From Pilaira anomala (taxonomy: Eukaryota > Mucoromycota > Mucoromycetes > Mucorales > Mucoraceae), in assembly GCA_025716855.1 (NCBI GenBank), contig JAIXMQ010000013.1, positions 434,001 through 498,000 on the forward strand: a stretch of DNA of 64,000 bases, written 5' to 3'. Below the pieces are notes generated by a model. It was not told where the DNA came from, did not search any database, and was given only the letters and a program-made list of their open reading frames with translations. Positions 36,599 to 47,630 of this stretch are shown in pieces. How positions within the stretch are numbered: position 1 is the stretch's first letter; each line of letters starts with the position of its first letter. The translations under genes and the position numbers were made by a program.

Positions 36599-37610
36599 AT
36601 GGAAATTTTGGAACTTGTTCACCAAGAAACTGCACCTAGCTTCGAAAGGCCTTTTGAATGTACATTTGAGCAATGTAAAAAAACGTTTGGTAGACGATCT
36701 GATCTCGTTCGACATTCTCGAATTCATACAAACGAAAGGTAAATTTCTTTTAATTTTTTTTGTTTGACATGTCTGTCAGATTTTTAATCATATTTTATTC
36801 TAGACCGTTCACATGTCGAGAACAAAATTGTGGTAAAAGTTTCATACAGGTAAAAATAAAATAAAATAAAAAAATCACACTTCAAATTCTAAAGTAATTT
36901 GTTTTAACTAGCGCTCCGCTTTAACTGTACATATGCGTACGCATTCTGGTGAAAGACCACACGTATGCGAATTCCCTCTTTGCAACAAGAGTTTTAGTGA
37001 TAGCAGCTCTCTTGCTAGACACAGAAGAACTCATACAGGCAAAAGACCTTATCGATGCCCTTTTGAAAATTGTTCTAAGAGTTTTGTTCGCAAAACCATC
37101 TTGACCAAGCATATGAAGGGCGATCATGTGACTAACGGAAGAAGACCTTCAGTCCAATGGCAACCATTCATAGAAGAAAGACGAAAAGTCATGCTTCAAC
37201 AACAACAACAACAACAGCAGCAGCAGCAGCAGCAAAATCAACAAAAGCATCATCATCATTATAATCAACAGCAACATCATCACCATCAGCAACATTTTAT
37301 GTCTACCTGTGCTTGCGCAGAATGTTACAGCACTTCTTCACCTTATTGGTCACCTAATACACCCGTTTTATCTGGTTACGAAGATGATTCGTCCAGCAGT
37401 AGTAGTCCATCTTCTCCTTCTAGCGTATCTTGGCCTTATGCTTTACCTTATCAGTACCAACAACAACCCCCGTCATTAAACTGGACCTCTGCAGCTTTAT
37501 ATGATCGTGACCATATTGTATTACCCAGTTTATCAAGCTTACTCGTTCCTAGTAAGCAAGTATGGTCTCCCTCTAGAAGAGATACTGGTGTTTCCTTAAT
37601 TAATTCATAA
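36599..37610 (+). CDS. C2H2 zinc-finger transcription factor (four N-terminal fingers)
   Basis: Exons 36599-36738, 36804-36849 and 36912-37610 encode about 294 residues. Four TFIIIA-type fingers lie between about residues 18 and 135: CTFEQCKKTFGRRSDLVRHS, CREQNCGKSFIQ then RSALTVHMRTH, CEFPLCNKSFSDSSSLARHR and CPFENCSKSFVRKTILTKHM. All have the C-x4-C-x12-H-x3/4-H spacing with TGKRP/SGERP linkers. Finger 2 is split by an intron at FIQ|RSA. The rest is low complexity: a Gln run (37198-37236), His/Gln-rich sequence, Ser/Pro-rich sequence and a short ending. The fingers suggest a DNA-binding regulator. The target is unknown. A 3.2-kb upstream region and CA-rich leader precede it. Confidence 0.88.
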
Positions 37611-38151
37611 GCTCTTTTATCTATGTTTCAATGTCATCTCCTTTTCTTCAAGAAAAAATCATATACCTTTCCACATCAAAATCAACAACAAAACAAAAAC
37701 AAAAACAAAAAACTGAAAAAAAAAAAACAAAAACACAAAAACAAGAAAAAACAAAAACAAGAAAAAACAAAAAAGACAATAACGAAAAAAAACAAAACAA
37801 AAAAAGACAAAGCCCTCTCTCTCCCTCTCTCTATGAACACCTACTACTTTTTTTTTTCATTTTAAAAACATACGTTTCTTTTATTCTATTTTAAATAGAA
37901 ATAGCCCTTCTTTTTATGCCAGCCATCCTCTCTTTTATCTTTTATGTTTATGCACCGTATGTCCTTTTCTATTTTTCTTACTTTCATTTCATCTCGCTAT
38001 CTCTTTCCCTTTCTCTCTCTCTCTTTTTGTCTTTTTTTTCTTTTTTTTTAAAAAAAAAAATAAAAATGGAACAAAAACACAATTATTAAAAAAATCAATG
38101 TCTTTTCTTTTAAATATATTAAAATCAAGGTCTTTTTTACAATTACTATAT
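37611..38151. other. Convergent intergenic region with CAAAAA-rich and CT-rich tracts
   Basis: This 541-bp spacer consists of an AACAAAAACAAAAAC-type low-complexity stretch (37676-37810), a CT-rich part (37811-38050) and short AT sequence. Frames across it are Lys-rich artefacts of the A-rich tract. It probably represents 3' UTRs. Confidence 0.6.
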
Positions 38152-39257
38152 TTAATTTGATAGAATATCTAAATTTTGCAATTGAAGTTGAATCAAGTCT
38201 AATTCTTGAGCTAAAAGTGGTATGACTTTATCTTGATGTTCATTTTTAAATTGTTCCAAAAGAAGTTTGATTTCCGTACCTTTTTTTTTTTAAAAAAAAA
38301 AAAAGTTTAGTTCAAAGAAAATAATATAAACTTTAATTTCTGTCTTACTTTTTGTTTTTTCTAATGTTTCATGCGCTTGCTCCATTTCACTTAGTTCTTG
38401 TTGAGCTTTTAAAAGCGTCTGATCTTGTTCTATGTTAACCTTTTGTGATTTCAATAGATTTAATTCATCTGTTACGGTCTTTATTTGATTGGAAAGCGCA
38501 GCAGCTTGTTGAAACCTTCTTGTTTCTACAGCCACTTGTTTAAGTTTTTCCAGCCTTTTTAATTTTTGTTCATGTTCCGAGACGGTTTCTTCCCATTGCA
38601 TCTGTTCCTGTTGTTTACTGTAAAAATCATTTTGTATTCCTTTTATCATGCCTCTTTTACGGAATAGAGCTTCCCGAGATCTAATATCTGTTTGTTAGTT
38701 GAAAATGAAATAACACACACAAACGCAATATACATACTTTTGTAATTCGGACTCAAGTTCTAATATCGCCTGATCTCGGGTCTGTATTTGTTTTAATATT
38801 TTATGAAATAACGTGGCGTCTTGTTGACTTATTTCACTTGCATTTTCCATTTGCTCATCTAAACTGGAGAGTTCATCAAGTCCACGGTCTTTTTCTTTTG
38901 CATGTTTTTGTATTTCCATATCCATCCATTTTTCCTGTTCATCCAATGCTTGCTTTTTTTTATTTATTTGTTTTTTTTTTTTCATAAGTATAAAATATAA
39001 CTAATGACATACATTTGATCACTTACTGTTTTTTGTTGAATTTCTTCTTGTCGTATACGAATACGTTCATATTCTTGTTCTTGTTCCTGTCTTTCGGGTG
39101 AAAATGGTTCTAACTTTTTATGCATGACAGACTCAAGCTCCGATATATCTGTGACAAGTGCCTTTTTTCTAGTTTGAAGCACATTTAACTTCAATTGGAG
39201 GTCATCTATTTCTTGCTATATATGTAATGTAACAACAAATATATAAGTCCATTTATA

Positions 39258-39288
<31 letters not shown>

Positions 39289-40288
39289 CTATATTTACTT
39301 ACTTGAACTAAATCAACTTGCGTGTTTAATTCTTGTTGTTTCAACTTCTCTTCATGTATCGTGTCATCTTCTCTTTCTACTAAATCTTGATGACTTTGTT
39401 CCCATAGACCTAAATCAAACGCAATTTCACTCTTTTCAGACTCAATCACGGATCTACCCTGATTTAATTCCTCTAGCTTTTGTTGGTGCATCCGTTCTCG
39501 ATCTGTGATGAATTTCATATACTGTAGATACCTTTCTTCTTTTACGTCCTCTGAACACCTCAAGACCTTTTTTGCTGCTTCTGCTTCTTGTGCTACAATA
39601 TCACTTAAATGATCCCATGCTGCATACAACTGTGTCTTTATTATCTGTTCATGTTCCAACTCGTTTAAACTTTGCTTCATCTTTTCTTCTTGACTCTGTA
39701 ATGTTTCGGCCACTAAAAAATCTTCTGCAGCTAATGCAATATCCTGTTGTTGACATAACATTTGAATCTTGTTCTTTAATTGGGTCATTTGTTCCTGGGT
39801 TTGCCACTGTCTTGCATACAATCGGTGTAACGTATGCATACTGTTGGTCTTTTCTGTACTTAGTCTGTAAAGTAAAGAAGTAGCTGAAATTAATTTCATT
39901 TCGTTGTTGGGTTTTATGACCTTATGACGTTTACTGGTATTAGATATATCACTTGAGCCTGATGGTAATACAAGGAGAGAGATAATTATGTTAATGCAAT
40001 ATTTTAAAAAAAAAATTGCAGGCGAAATAACTTACTTTGGCTCATAAAATTAAATCCACTTTGGCTAGGTGAATTCTCTGGTTTCTGATCTGCTATATCA
40101 TCAATAATAGAAAAGAAACTGGTTTGCATTGGTTTAGAACGTGTTGTTGAAGGAGAAGGACGAGAGCGGGGAGGAGGAGTTGAGGAAGAGGAAGAAGATG
40201 AACTATCCCATTGTTGTGAATCATATAAATCTTCAATAAGTAATGAATTCAAAGGACGTGAACCATAAATAAAACCAAACGCTGACAT
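38152..40288 (-). CDS. Long coiled-coil protein with UVR-like helical hairpins
   Basis: About seven exons from ATG at 40288. The N-terminus is disordered (FIYGSRPLNSLLIEDLYDSQ, a Ser run, Pro/Arg-rich RSRPSPSTTRS) followed by SFFSIIDDIADQ. After an intron a long coiled coil begins at TSLLYRLSTEKTNSMHTLHR and covers most of the rest of the protein. Two helical segments match the UvrB/UvrC-interaction (UVR) pattern: LAAEDFLVAETLQSQEEKMK, and VETRRFQQAAALSNQIKTVT followed by DELNLL, with the small-residue/aromatic arrangement D/R-F-x-x-A-x2-L. The last exon ends QLQLQNLDILSN. Function is unknown; the layout suggests a scaffold or tether. Exact intron borders in the middle (38695-38990) are less certain because of A-rich exon ends. 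Confidence 0.7.
39258..39286. repeat. AAT trinucleotide microsatellite in intron
   Basis: About nine AAT units in an intron of the coiled-coil gene. Confidence 0.8.
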
Positions 40289-40403
40289 GAACGAGCCTTT
40301 TTTATAAATAAATTAAAAACAAAAAGGTTGCAAGATGAGTTTGTTAATTACAATAAAAAAATATATATATAGTCTATTAAGATGAAAATATGGGTTTAAA
40401 TTT

Positions 40404-42056
40404 TTATTGTTGTTTTTCACAAGAGTACAAAACGATAGATTTGTATAATCCACAAAAGGTATCTAGATTTAAATCAGCAACCATCTTTAACTTCTTACCA
40501 AGAGATTCAATCTCTTGTTCAATTCCTAAAGACTGACTATTAGCTGAACACCTATAGCCGTGCTGAGTAAAATAAATCAATTGTTGACAGACACGTCGAT
40601 AGATCAATTGAAACAAGCTGGAGCTAGGTTTTAAATTATGTGATAACCATGCTTCCCAGAAAATCAGTTTATCTTTATCTTGACATAAGACTTGTGAAAG
40701 TTGACTAAAAGAAACTGGTTTAATCTCCTTTAATTGTTGTTTAAAACAAGCTGATAAATTCGTTGTTTTCATCTCCACGTTTAAATGACGATACGCTGTC
40801 ATCACTATAGCAACCCACATCATGTGTTGAAAATCGTATCGAAATTGATTTATTAACCGCTTTTGATCATATTTTAAAGTAACTGGAAACGGTAGAGAAT
40901 CTAACTGTAAGTCCCGAATTATTTCCTCATCATCTGTCACCAAATGAACAAGTCCAGCGTAATAGGGTTGCTCAGGGTTACGTTGCCATGATCCTTTCAG
41001 CCATTGAACAACAGTTTCAATCGAACTGTATTGACTGATAAAAGATTTATATTCTAATGATGCACATGTAGCTAATAAGTAATATCGGTAGTGGCGTAAA
41101 ACACGGTTAGCACAATCCTATAAATGACATAATTTAGACTTTTTTTTTTGCCACCCAGCTTTTTTTTTTTTAACATATATAGATCGTACCAATTTGATGA
41201 TTTCTAACAGTTGAAAACATTGCTTTAATGCCTTGACGTACTTTTTTTGAGAGAAATAATTTCTCATTAACTCTAATTGATTACGAGAATTGATAGGACA
41301 CAGCGCACTTAAAATAAAAGTAAGCCAATTCACTTGGCTATCCATCTGAAAAACAGTACCTGGTTTCAACTGTTGTAAAATTAATTGGGGATCCAATACT
41401 TGATAGACCTCTTGAGCAGTGACCTGAGAAGGCCAGTCCCAACAAAAGGAAGCACCAGAGATAGGAAGATTCTTAAATGGGTGAATCAAGGAAATCAAGA
41501 TACGAGCCAACTCTTGTATCATTGTTTTGATCCATACTAACGAACTTTTGTGTGGACGCAGAAAAGCAACATAAAGCTGCTTCCAGTAATGTTCGGCTTT
41601 GCTCCATTTTTCTCGGCCAAAGCGTCCATCATGGTTAGGACGAAAAGAGAGGTATGGATCAAATAAAAGATCATGACGCAACTGGATACTTTGAAATAGA
41701 TGACGGAGCGAGAGCTCTTCTAACGATTCGTAATTGATGGGTGGTGTATGTCTTTTTCTTTTAAGACGTTGTTGCTGTTGCTGAAGTCGACGCATGGCTT
41801 TGGTAGAAGAGCCAATTAGTTTAAAGTGTCGTCGATATCGAATATTGACATGACGGTGATGTGGTTTCAAAATGGAATGATATTGACTCACAACTGTAGC
41901 CCAGCAGTGAGGCCAGATATAATGTGTTTTATAAAATTGAGAGAGTTGACATGATTTATTAGGTAAGGATACAATTGTATGATAAGTGACCAATAATTTG
42001 TCACAGTTACAATTTTTTGGATTCGTATTGATTTTTGCATAATGGTCCTGAAGCAT
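40404..42056 (-). CDS. Sok1/TCP11 family protein
   Basis: Two exons, 42056-41190 and 41117-40404, join in phase 0 (EIIKL|DCANRVLRHY), giving about 526 residues. The TCP11 domain is recognised by LRHLFQSIQLRHDLLFDPYL, LSFRPNHDGRFGREKW and SKAEHYWKQL, followed by ELARILISLIHP, then a Gln/Asp-Pro element DPQLILQQL and a helical C-terminal half. Yeast Sok1 was found as a multicopy suppressor of PKA loss, so a role near cAMP signalling is a family-based possibility only. The N-terminus has a Lys/Arg-rich stretch (RLKRKRHTPP), a possible nuclear localisation signal. Divergence from the TruB gene leaves a 1.06-kb intergenic region. Confidence 0.85.
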
Positions 42057-42653
42057 TTTTTCTTTAAAGAGAGAGAAAAAGAAGATATAGTAAAGAAAGA
42101 AAAGAGTGAAAAGAGTGTGTGTGTGCGTGTGTTTTTTTCTATATTTTTTTTTTGAAACTTTCCTTTTTCGTTAATAAGGGCGAGAACCGTTTCCTTCTCT
42201 ATCACACTCACTAAGTGATTTTTTTTTGTTTAAACTATATTTAATCAATCTCATTCTATTATATATAAAAGACACAGCATTCGTATTTCCTTGATGGGGG
42301 GGGGGGGTTTGCAAGTTCCATTCAATTGCTTATAAAGCGATAAAGTATACATATATAAGGTTATTAGTTTATATCTAAATGTTATTTATTCAGCGTGTGA
42401 TGCTATGTTAACTTATACATCCAGTAGCTCTATAGTGTTCCTATTACCAATAAAGGGTGTAATTAACTTTATTCTAGAACACACTACAATATCTTTTGAT
42501 CAAAAAGAAAGTAAATTACTCTCTCCTTTAAAAAGTATTTTTATATATATTTTATTTCCTTGGTAAAAATATTAAATTATTTGAAACTAATATACGGAAA
42601 GCGTGAGCAACTATTCCAAAGCTGATGATTGGTTTCCAACAATACATTTTACT

Positions 42654-42684
<31 letters not shown>

Positions 42685-43117
42685 GCATTCAACTGTACTT
42701 GGCAATTTTGTGCCTCCTCATGGACGAGATAGTTAGATCATTCCGATTAATATAGCGTCATACGCAAGTTTATCTATTATTAACTGCTACTGCATATATA
42801 TATATATATATATATATACTGGAATCATTATCATCATTTATTATTTCAAAATAGAATATTTAGTGGTGATGATAGCAATTTTTGATTATTTGATTTGGTT
42901 ATGGAGCAATATGCACAAGCTAAAAAAAAACCAAGTACAAACTGGACAAGGAAAGTGCTATTTTAAGTAAACTTTTACATGCGTTGCCTAGTATGTATTA
43001 TAGAGTAAAGAAGAAGTTCTTCATTTTTGCGGTCATTCAAGTTAAAGAAGCAACAATATCAAGTAATTTTTTTTTTTTTTTTTACTCTGTTTATCTTGTA
43101 ATGGCAATAATAATATA
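42057..43117. other. Divergent intergenic region
   Basis: This 1.06-kb AT-rich spacer holds an 11-12-base G-run (42296-42307), an A-run (42654-42680), a TA tract (42796-42818) and a T-run just before the TruB gene. No gene was recognised. Confidence 0.55.
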
Positions 43118-43897
43118 ATGTTTAGACATGCAGTGAATAAAGTATTTCCCGTTTATAAACCCAAGGGGTGGACTTCGAGACAAGCAACAGATTTTGTTCA
43201 AAATGCTTTAACGAATGAGTTAAATAAAGAAGAAGGAATCGTGAGAAGACGAGACAAAGTCAAGGTTGGACATGGCGGTACATTAGATCCGATGGCAGAA
43301 GGAGTACTTGTTATAGGAGTCGGAAAGAGCTGTAAAGAATTACCAAATTATTTATCAGGAACCAAAGAGTATCTTGTACAAGCTAAATTAGGACAAGCAA
43401 CGGATACATTTGATGCAATGGGAGAAGTGACGAAAACAAAAGACACGAGTCATATTACAGAAGAATTGTTGAATAAAACCTTACCTTCTTTCACAGGGAA
43501 TATTACACAAGTACCACCCATGTAAGTACATATAAATGATGCATGTTTTGGATTGAATCCTAATATAGTAAATAGTTACTCTGCACTCAAGATTCAAGGT
43601 AAAAGATTATATGATTATGCCAGACGAGATATTGAATTACCAGAACCAATTAAGGCAAGAAATGTTTATATTGAACAGTTAAGTTTAATAAGTTTAAATC
43701 AAGATATGATTGAACTCAAAGTGATATGCGGTGGTGGTACTTATATGAGAAGTTTAGTTCATGATTTGTCTATCTCGATGGGAACTTGTGGGCATATGAC
43801 CGCATTAAAAAGAACGCGACAAGGCATATTTCATTTAAGTGATGCTTTATTATTAGACGATACACTAAGTAAAAAAATTATCATAAAAGGAGAATAA
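43118..43897 (+). CDS. PUS4: tRNA pseudouridine-55 synthase (TruB/Pus4)
   Basis: Isomerises U55 in the T-loop of tRNAs, in cytosol and/or mitochondria. Exons 43118-43521 and 43576-43897 make about 241 residues. The N-terminus KPKGWTSRQATDFVQ is the first TruB motif. KVGHGGTLDPMAEGVLVIGV contains the catalytic Asp (TLDP). YLVQAKLGQATDTFDAMGEV follows. The acceptor at 43575 was chosen because it restores VPPIYSALKIQGKRLYDYAR, the conserved PPxYSAxKxxGxR motif; the nearer upstream AG would give a stop. CGGGTYMRSLVHDL and CGHMTALKRTRQGIFHL complete the core. No PUA domain is seen, as in other short fungal TruB forms. Confidence 0.93.
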
Positions 43898-44007
43898 TTT
43901 ACATGTTGCACTATTTTTTTTTTTCTTTTTTTTCCTTTTTATTCCTCTTTTCTTTGTTTTCTTTCATCTCTCATCTTTCTTTTTTTTTTTGAAATTTCTT
44001 TCATCAA

Positions 44008-45673
44008 ATGCCAATCTCTGCTTTACCTTCGGAATTAATAGTTCAAGTATTACAAAACTTATTAGAGTCTAATAGTTGTTCACAAGATTTCTTACAATGT
44101 GCATTAACCTGCAAAATGTGGAGTTATTGTTCTTTACAATTATTATGGCATAGACCACTTTTATTAAAACCTCAAACATGGATAAAATTTCAAAAGACAT
44201 TATGTTTAGAAGAGCAGACAACATTTATACCCTATGCTCCATTGATACGCCGTATAAATTTATCAGCGGTATCAGATTTTATTAGTGATGAATCATTAGA
44301 GACATTATCTGTATGCAAACAATTGGATCGTGTGACTCTCACAGGGTGTTCTTATATTACTGATCATGGTATTATTAATTTTCTTGATAAAGAAGTGGGA
44401 CGTTATTTACTATCGATTGATTTATCCGAAATCAAAAATATATCTGATCAATCAATATTGATGATTGCGAATACATGCAAGCAATTACAAGGACTTAATC
44501 TATCTGTTAGTCCTTCAACAAAAGATGATTTAATTGGAATTACTGATAAAAGTATTGTTACTTTAGCTGAAAATTGCAAAGATTTAAGAAGAGTAAGGAG
44601 TTATTATATATATTAAAGTAGGAGAGATTGTTAAAAAAAAACTTGTATTTTGTTAACCTTATATTTAATAATATATAACAAAATAATAATAGATTAGGTT
44701 ATCTAATTGGAGGAAATTGACTGATAAATCTGTTGAAGCTTTAACAACTCATTGTCCAACTTTATTGGAATTAGATCTTGTGAATTGTTCAATTACTAAC
44801 AAATCATTAATCAATATATTTACTCATTGTAAAGAATTACGTGAATTAAAAGTAAATCAATGTTCATTACTAAATGATTTTGGATTTATTAAATCACCAA
44901 TTGTTCTTACCCATCAATCATTTGATCAACTCAGAATATTGGATTTAACAAACGTTTTATTAATTACTGATCGTACTGTAGATTGTATTACTCAAGCAGC
45001 ACCTAAAATACGTAATTTAATATTGAATAAATGTGTCAACTTGACTGATCTAGCTATTGAATCTATTGCTCGTCTTGGTAGATATCTTCATTATCTTCAT
45101 CTTGGTTCTTGTCGACTTATAACAGATGATTCTATTGTTCATCTTGCATCAAAATGTACTCGTATTCGATATATTGATTTAGCCTCTTGTCATAATTTGG
45201 GTGATGAAACTGTAATTGCTTTAGCTTCTTTACCAAAGCTAAAAAGGATTGGACTTGTTAAATGTACTCGAATAACTAATCGTGCTATCATGGCTTTAAC
45301 TCGTAATGCTCGTACAAGTGTTTCCCTTGAAAGAATTCATCTATCTTATTGTAATCAATTAACGGTTAATTCCATTTCTGTCTTGGTCATTCACTGTAGA
45401 AGACTTAATCATCTTTCTCTTTCATTTGTACCTGCTTTTCAAAATCAAGAAATTCAAGCATTCTGTAGACCACCACCAAAAGAATATAATGCTGAATATC
45501 AAAGAGCTTTTTGTGTATTTAGTGGACAAAATGTTCATACATTACGTACTTATTTTAAAACTTCCATTCATTCAGGTAGAGAATTAACTCGTAAATTATA
45601 TTATAATAATAATCATGAAAATAATAGAATTGATGAAATTACTGATAGTTTAAGGTTACATACAGTAAATTAA
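44008..45673 (+). CDS. F-box/leucine-rich repeat protein, Grr1-like
   Basis: Substrate-recognition subunit of an SCF ubiquitin ligase. Exons 44008-44592 and 44693-45673 join in frame (LRRIRLSNWRKLTD), giving about 521 residues. The F-box is at the N-terminus: ISALPSELIVQVLQNLLESN, followed by QDFLQCALTCKMWSYCSLQL and LWHRPLL. The body consists of cysteine-containing LRRs (AMN1 type), about eleven, such as QLDRVTLTGCSYITDHGI, LLELDLVNCSITNKSL, HYLHLGSCRLITDDSI and RYIDLASCHNLGDETV. Yeast Grr1 targets G1 cyclins and glucose-signalling factors; orthology is inferred from the architecture. The stop is 27 bp from the convergent ZDS1 stop. Confidence 0.9.
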
Positions 45674-45700
45674 AATAAAAGATTTTGCATAATTTTATTT

Positions 45701-46953
45701 TTATTTTTTCATGTACTCTGTATTACGTACAGGTTTATACTTTTTTTTATTTGATTTAGTCGTCACTTCACTCAATGTAAGTCTTTGTGCTTCTTCTATT
45801 TCTTTCCTCCTTGAAGCAGGAGGTATGGTATTAGTAGTGGTCGTAGTAGCAGTGGTAGTAGCAGTGGTAGTGGTCGTAGTAGCGGTACCAGCAGTGGTTT
45901 TCTGCTCCGTTGTTACTACTTTTCTCATTGGTTGTGTAATTGAGAGGTACCAGTACATCATATTAGATATAGCAACTTGTTGCTGTAATGGTCTTCTTGC
46001 ATTACTTAATTTGATATGTGATAATTGATATACAGCCCTTTCAATATCTAATGGGTATCTTGTGACGAGTGGCGTTGGTGGTGGTGGTGGTGTTGGGGTT
46101 GGTATAGTAGAATATAATTTTTTTTCCTTTTTCTTCTTCTTTTTTTGATCAAAAGGGTATGTAAAACTAGATGAATTTGTCAAGGAAATAGTACTAGTAT
46201 TATTCTTTGTGAATAATCCAGATAATCCGGCCTTTTTCTGTGGTAATGATGATAAAGAAGGTGATGTCTTTTTAGTAGGTTTATGAAATAAACTAGTAAA
46301 CCAGGAGTGTTTCTTGTTCCGTTTATTATTATTATTAAGTTGTTCTATTTCCGGAATTTGGATCGGCGAGGTTTTCGTATTTGGTTGTATTGCTCTTATC
46401 TGTAATGATTGTCTGCCAAGAGGAGGTTCTACTACAACTTCTTGTTTATTTACAGTGTACATAATATTAGTCATTGGCTTAGATATATAAGAATTAGAAT
46501 TATTTATATATACCTGGGATTATAGGGAATTCTTCTTTTGGAGGCGTAAGTGGAGTTGCATCTTCTTCTTCTTCTTCTTCTTCATCATCATCACTACTAT
46601 CTTCTTTTAAAAAGGAAACCATGGATAAAACTGATTTTTTACGTTGAACGGTTACAGTTTTTATTAATACATTAGATCCAGTTTCGTTTGCATGTGTTTT
46701 TATCCATAATTCAAATTCATTTGGTGATATATGAGGATGTTTATCTGCAGGTAACCTATTTTTATAACCTATTAGTTCGACAGCATCATAATAATAACAA
46801 AAAAAAAAAAAAAAAGCTTCTGTTTTACCAAATAAGATTAGTTGACTGCTGGTTCTTCAAGATGAAGTCATTTTGATGAGCCTCAAAGGGCTCGGAGTTG
46901 CATTTTTTCCCCACGATTAATTCACTAGTTGGAATTGTTGATTCGAGTTGCAT
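45701..46953 (-). CDS. ZDS1: Zds1-type regulator (Zds C-terminal domain)
   Basis: Zds1 proteins bind the PP2A-Cdc55 phosphatase and control mitotic exit and polarised growth. Three exons: 46953-46829, 46755-46514 and 46440-45701. The N-terminal join LIWLPADKHPHISPNEFELW (WLPA across the intron) matches the conserved Zds N-terminal segment. A Ser-Asp/Glu run follows ([13 protein letters not shown]). The acceptor at 46441 was chosen because it alone keeps frame (PIIP|E|VVVEPP) with a branch-site-like GACTAAT upstream. The C-terminal Zds domain is YPLDIERAVYQLSHIKLSNA and RRPLQQQVAISNMMYWYLSI, at about 46040-45930. A Thr/Ala run and KKYKPVRNTEYMKK end the protein. The first exon and its ATG are less certain. 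Confidence 0.75.
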
Positions 46954-47054
46954 AAGAGTTAGTTGAGAGAGAAAAAAAAAAAAAAAAAAAAAAAAGAAAA
47001 AGGGAAAAGAGAGGTAACAGAATAAAATAATGTGCTCAGATTAACTTTTGTTGC

Positions 47055-47120
<66 letters not shown>

Positions 47121-47541
47121 TTTTTTGTAATCAGCTCCGATTTGTTCAACTACTGAAAAAATAAATAAAAACAGTATTATGTATGCAGGGGAGAAATACA
47201 AAACATGTATAAAAAAAACAACTTGATGTAAGCAGACAAAGATTACAGTTTTGTTTGTTTATTTAAAGTAATTTGGTTACTACCTTTTTTTTTTTTTTTT
47301 AAAGAAACGGTATTGAGTCTGTGCCACTTGAAGGTATTCAATTAAACTCACCTTATTAAAATAGTATTAATTTATACTATTTGTACAAATTTAGTACTTT
47401 AATGACATTATGTGTCGCTTATTTTATCTATTGCTGCAAGGAGTTCTTTTTTATATACTTTTTTTGAACAATAGAAACGTGTCAATCAATATCTATTTGG
47501 TTAAATAAAAAGTATGCAATCTTATCATATATGCATTATTT

Positions 47542-47585
<44 letters not shown>

Positions 47586-47630
47586 GCCAACCATAAAGTT
47601 TTTTTTTTTTTATTTATTTATTTATTTATT
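46954..47630. other. Intergenic region with very long homopolymers
   Basis: It contains A-runs at about 46970-46995 and 47056-47118 (63 bases) and a T-run at 47543-47582 (40 bases). No gene was recognised. Confidence 0.6.
47056..47118. repeat. 63-base uninterrupted A-run
   Basis: The longest homopolymer in the window. Its length may be limited or distorted by sequencing. Confidence 0.9.

Noticed and set aside
37623..37894. Lys/Gln/Asn-rich frames after the C2H2 gene
   Set aside because: They translate the CAAAAA-type low-complexity 3' UTR sequence.
46959..47201. Phe-rich frame across the long A-run
   Set aside because: It is an artefact of the 63-base A-run read on the minus strand.
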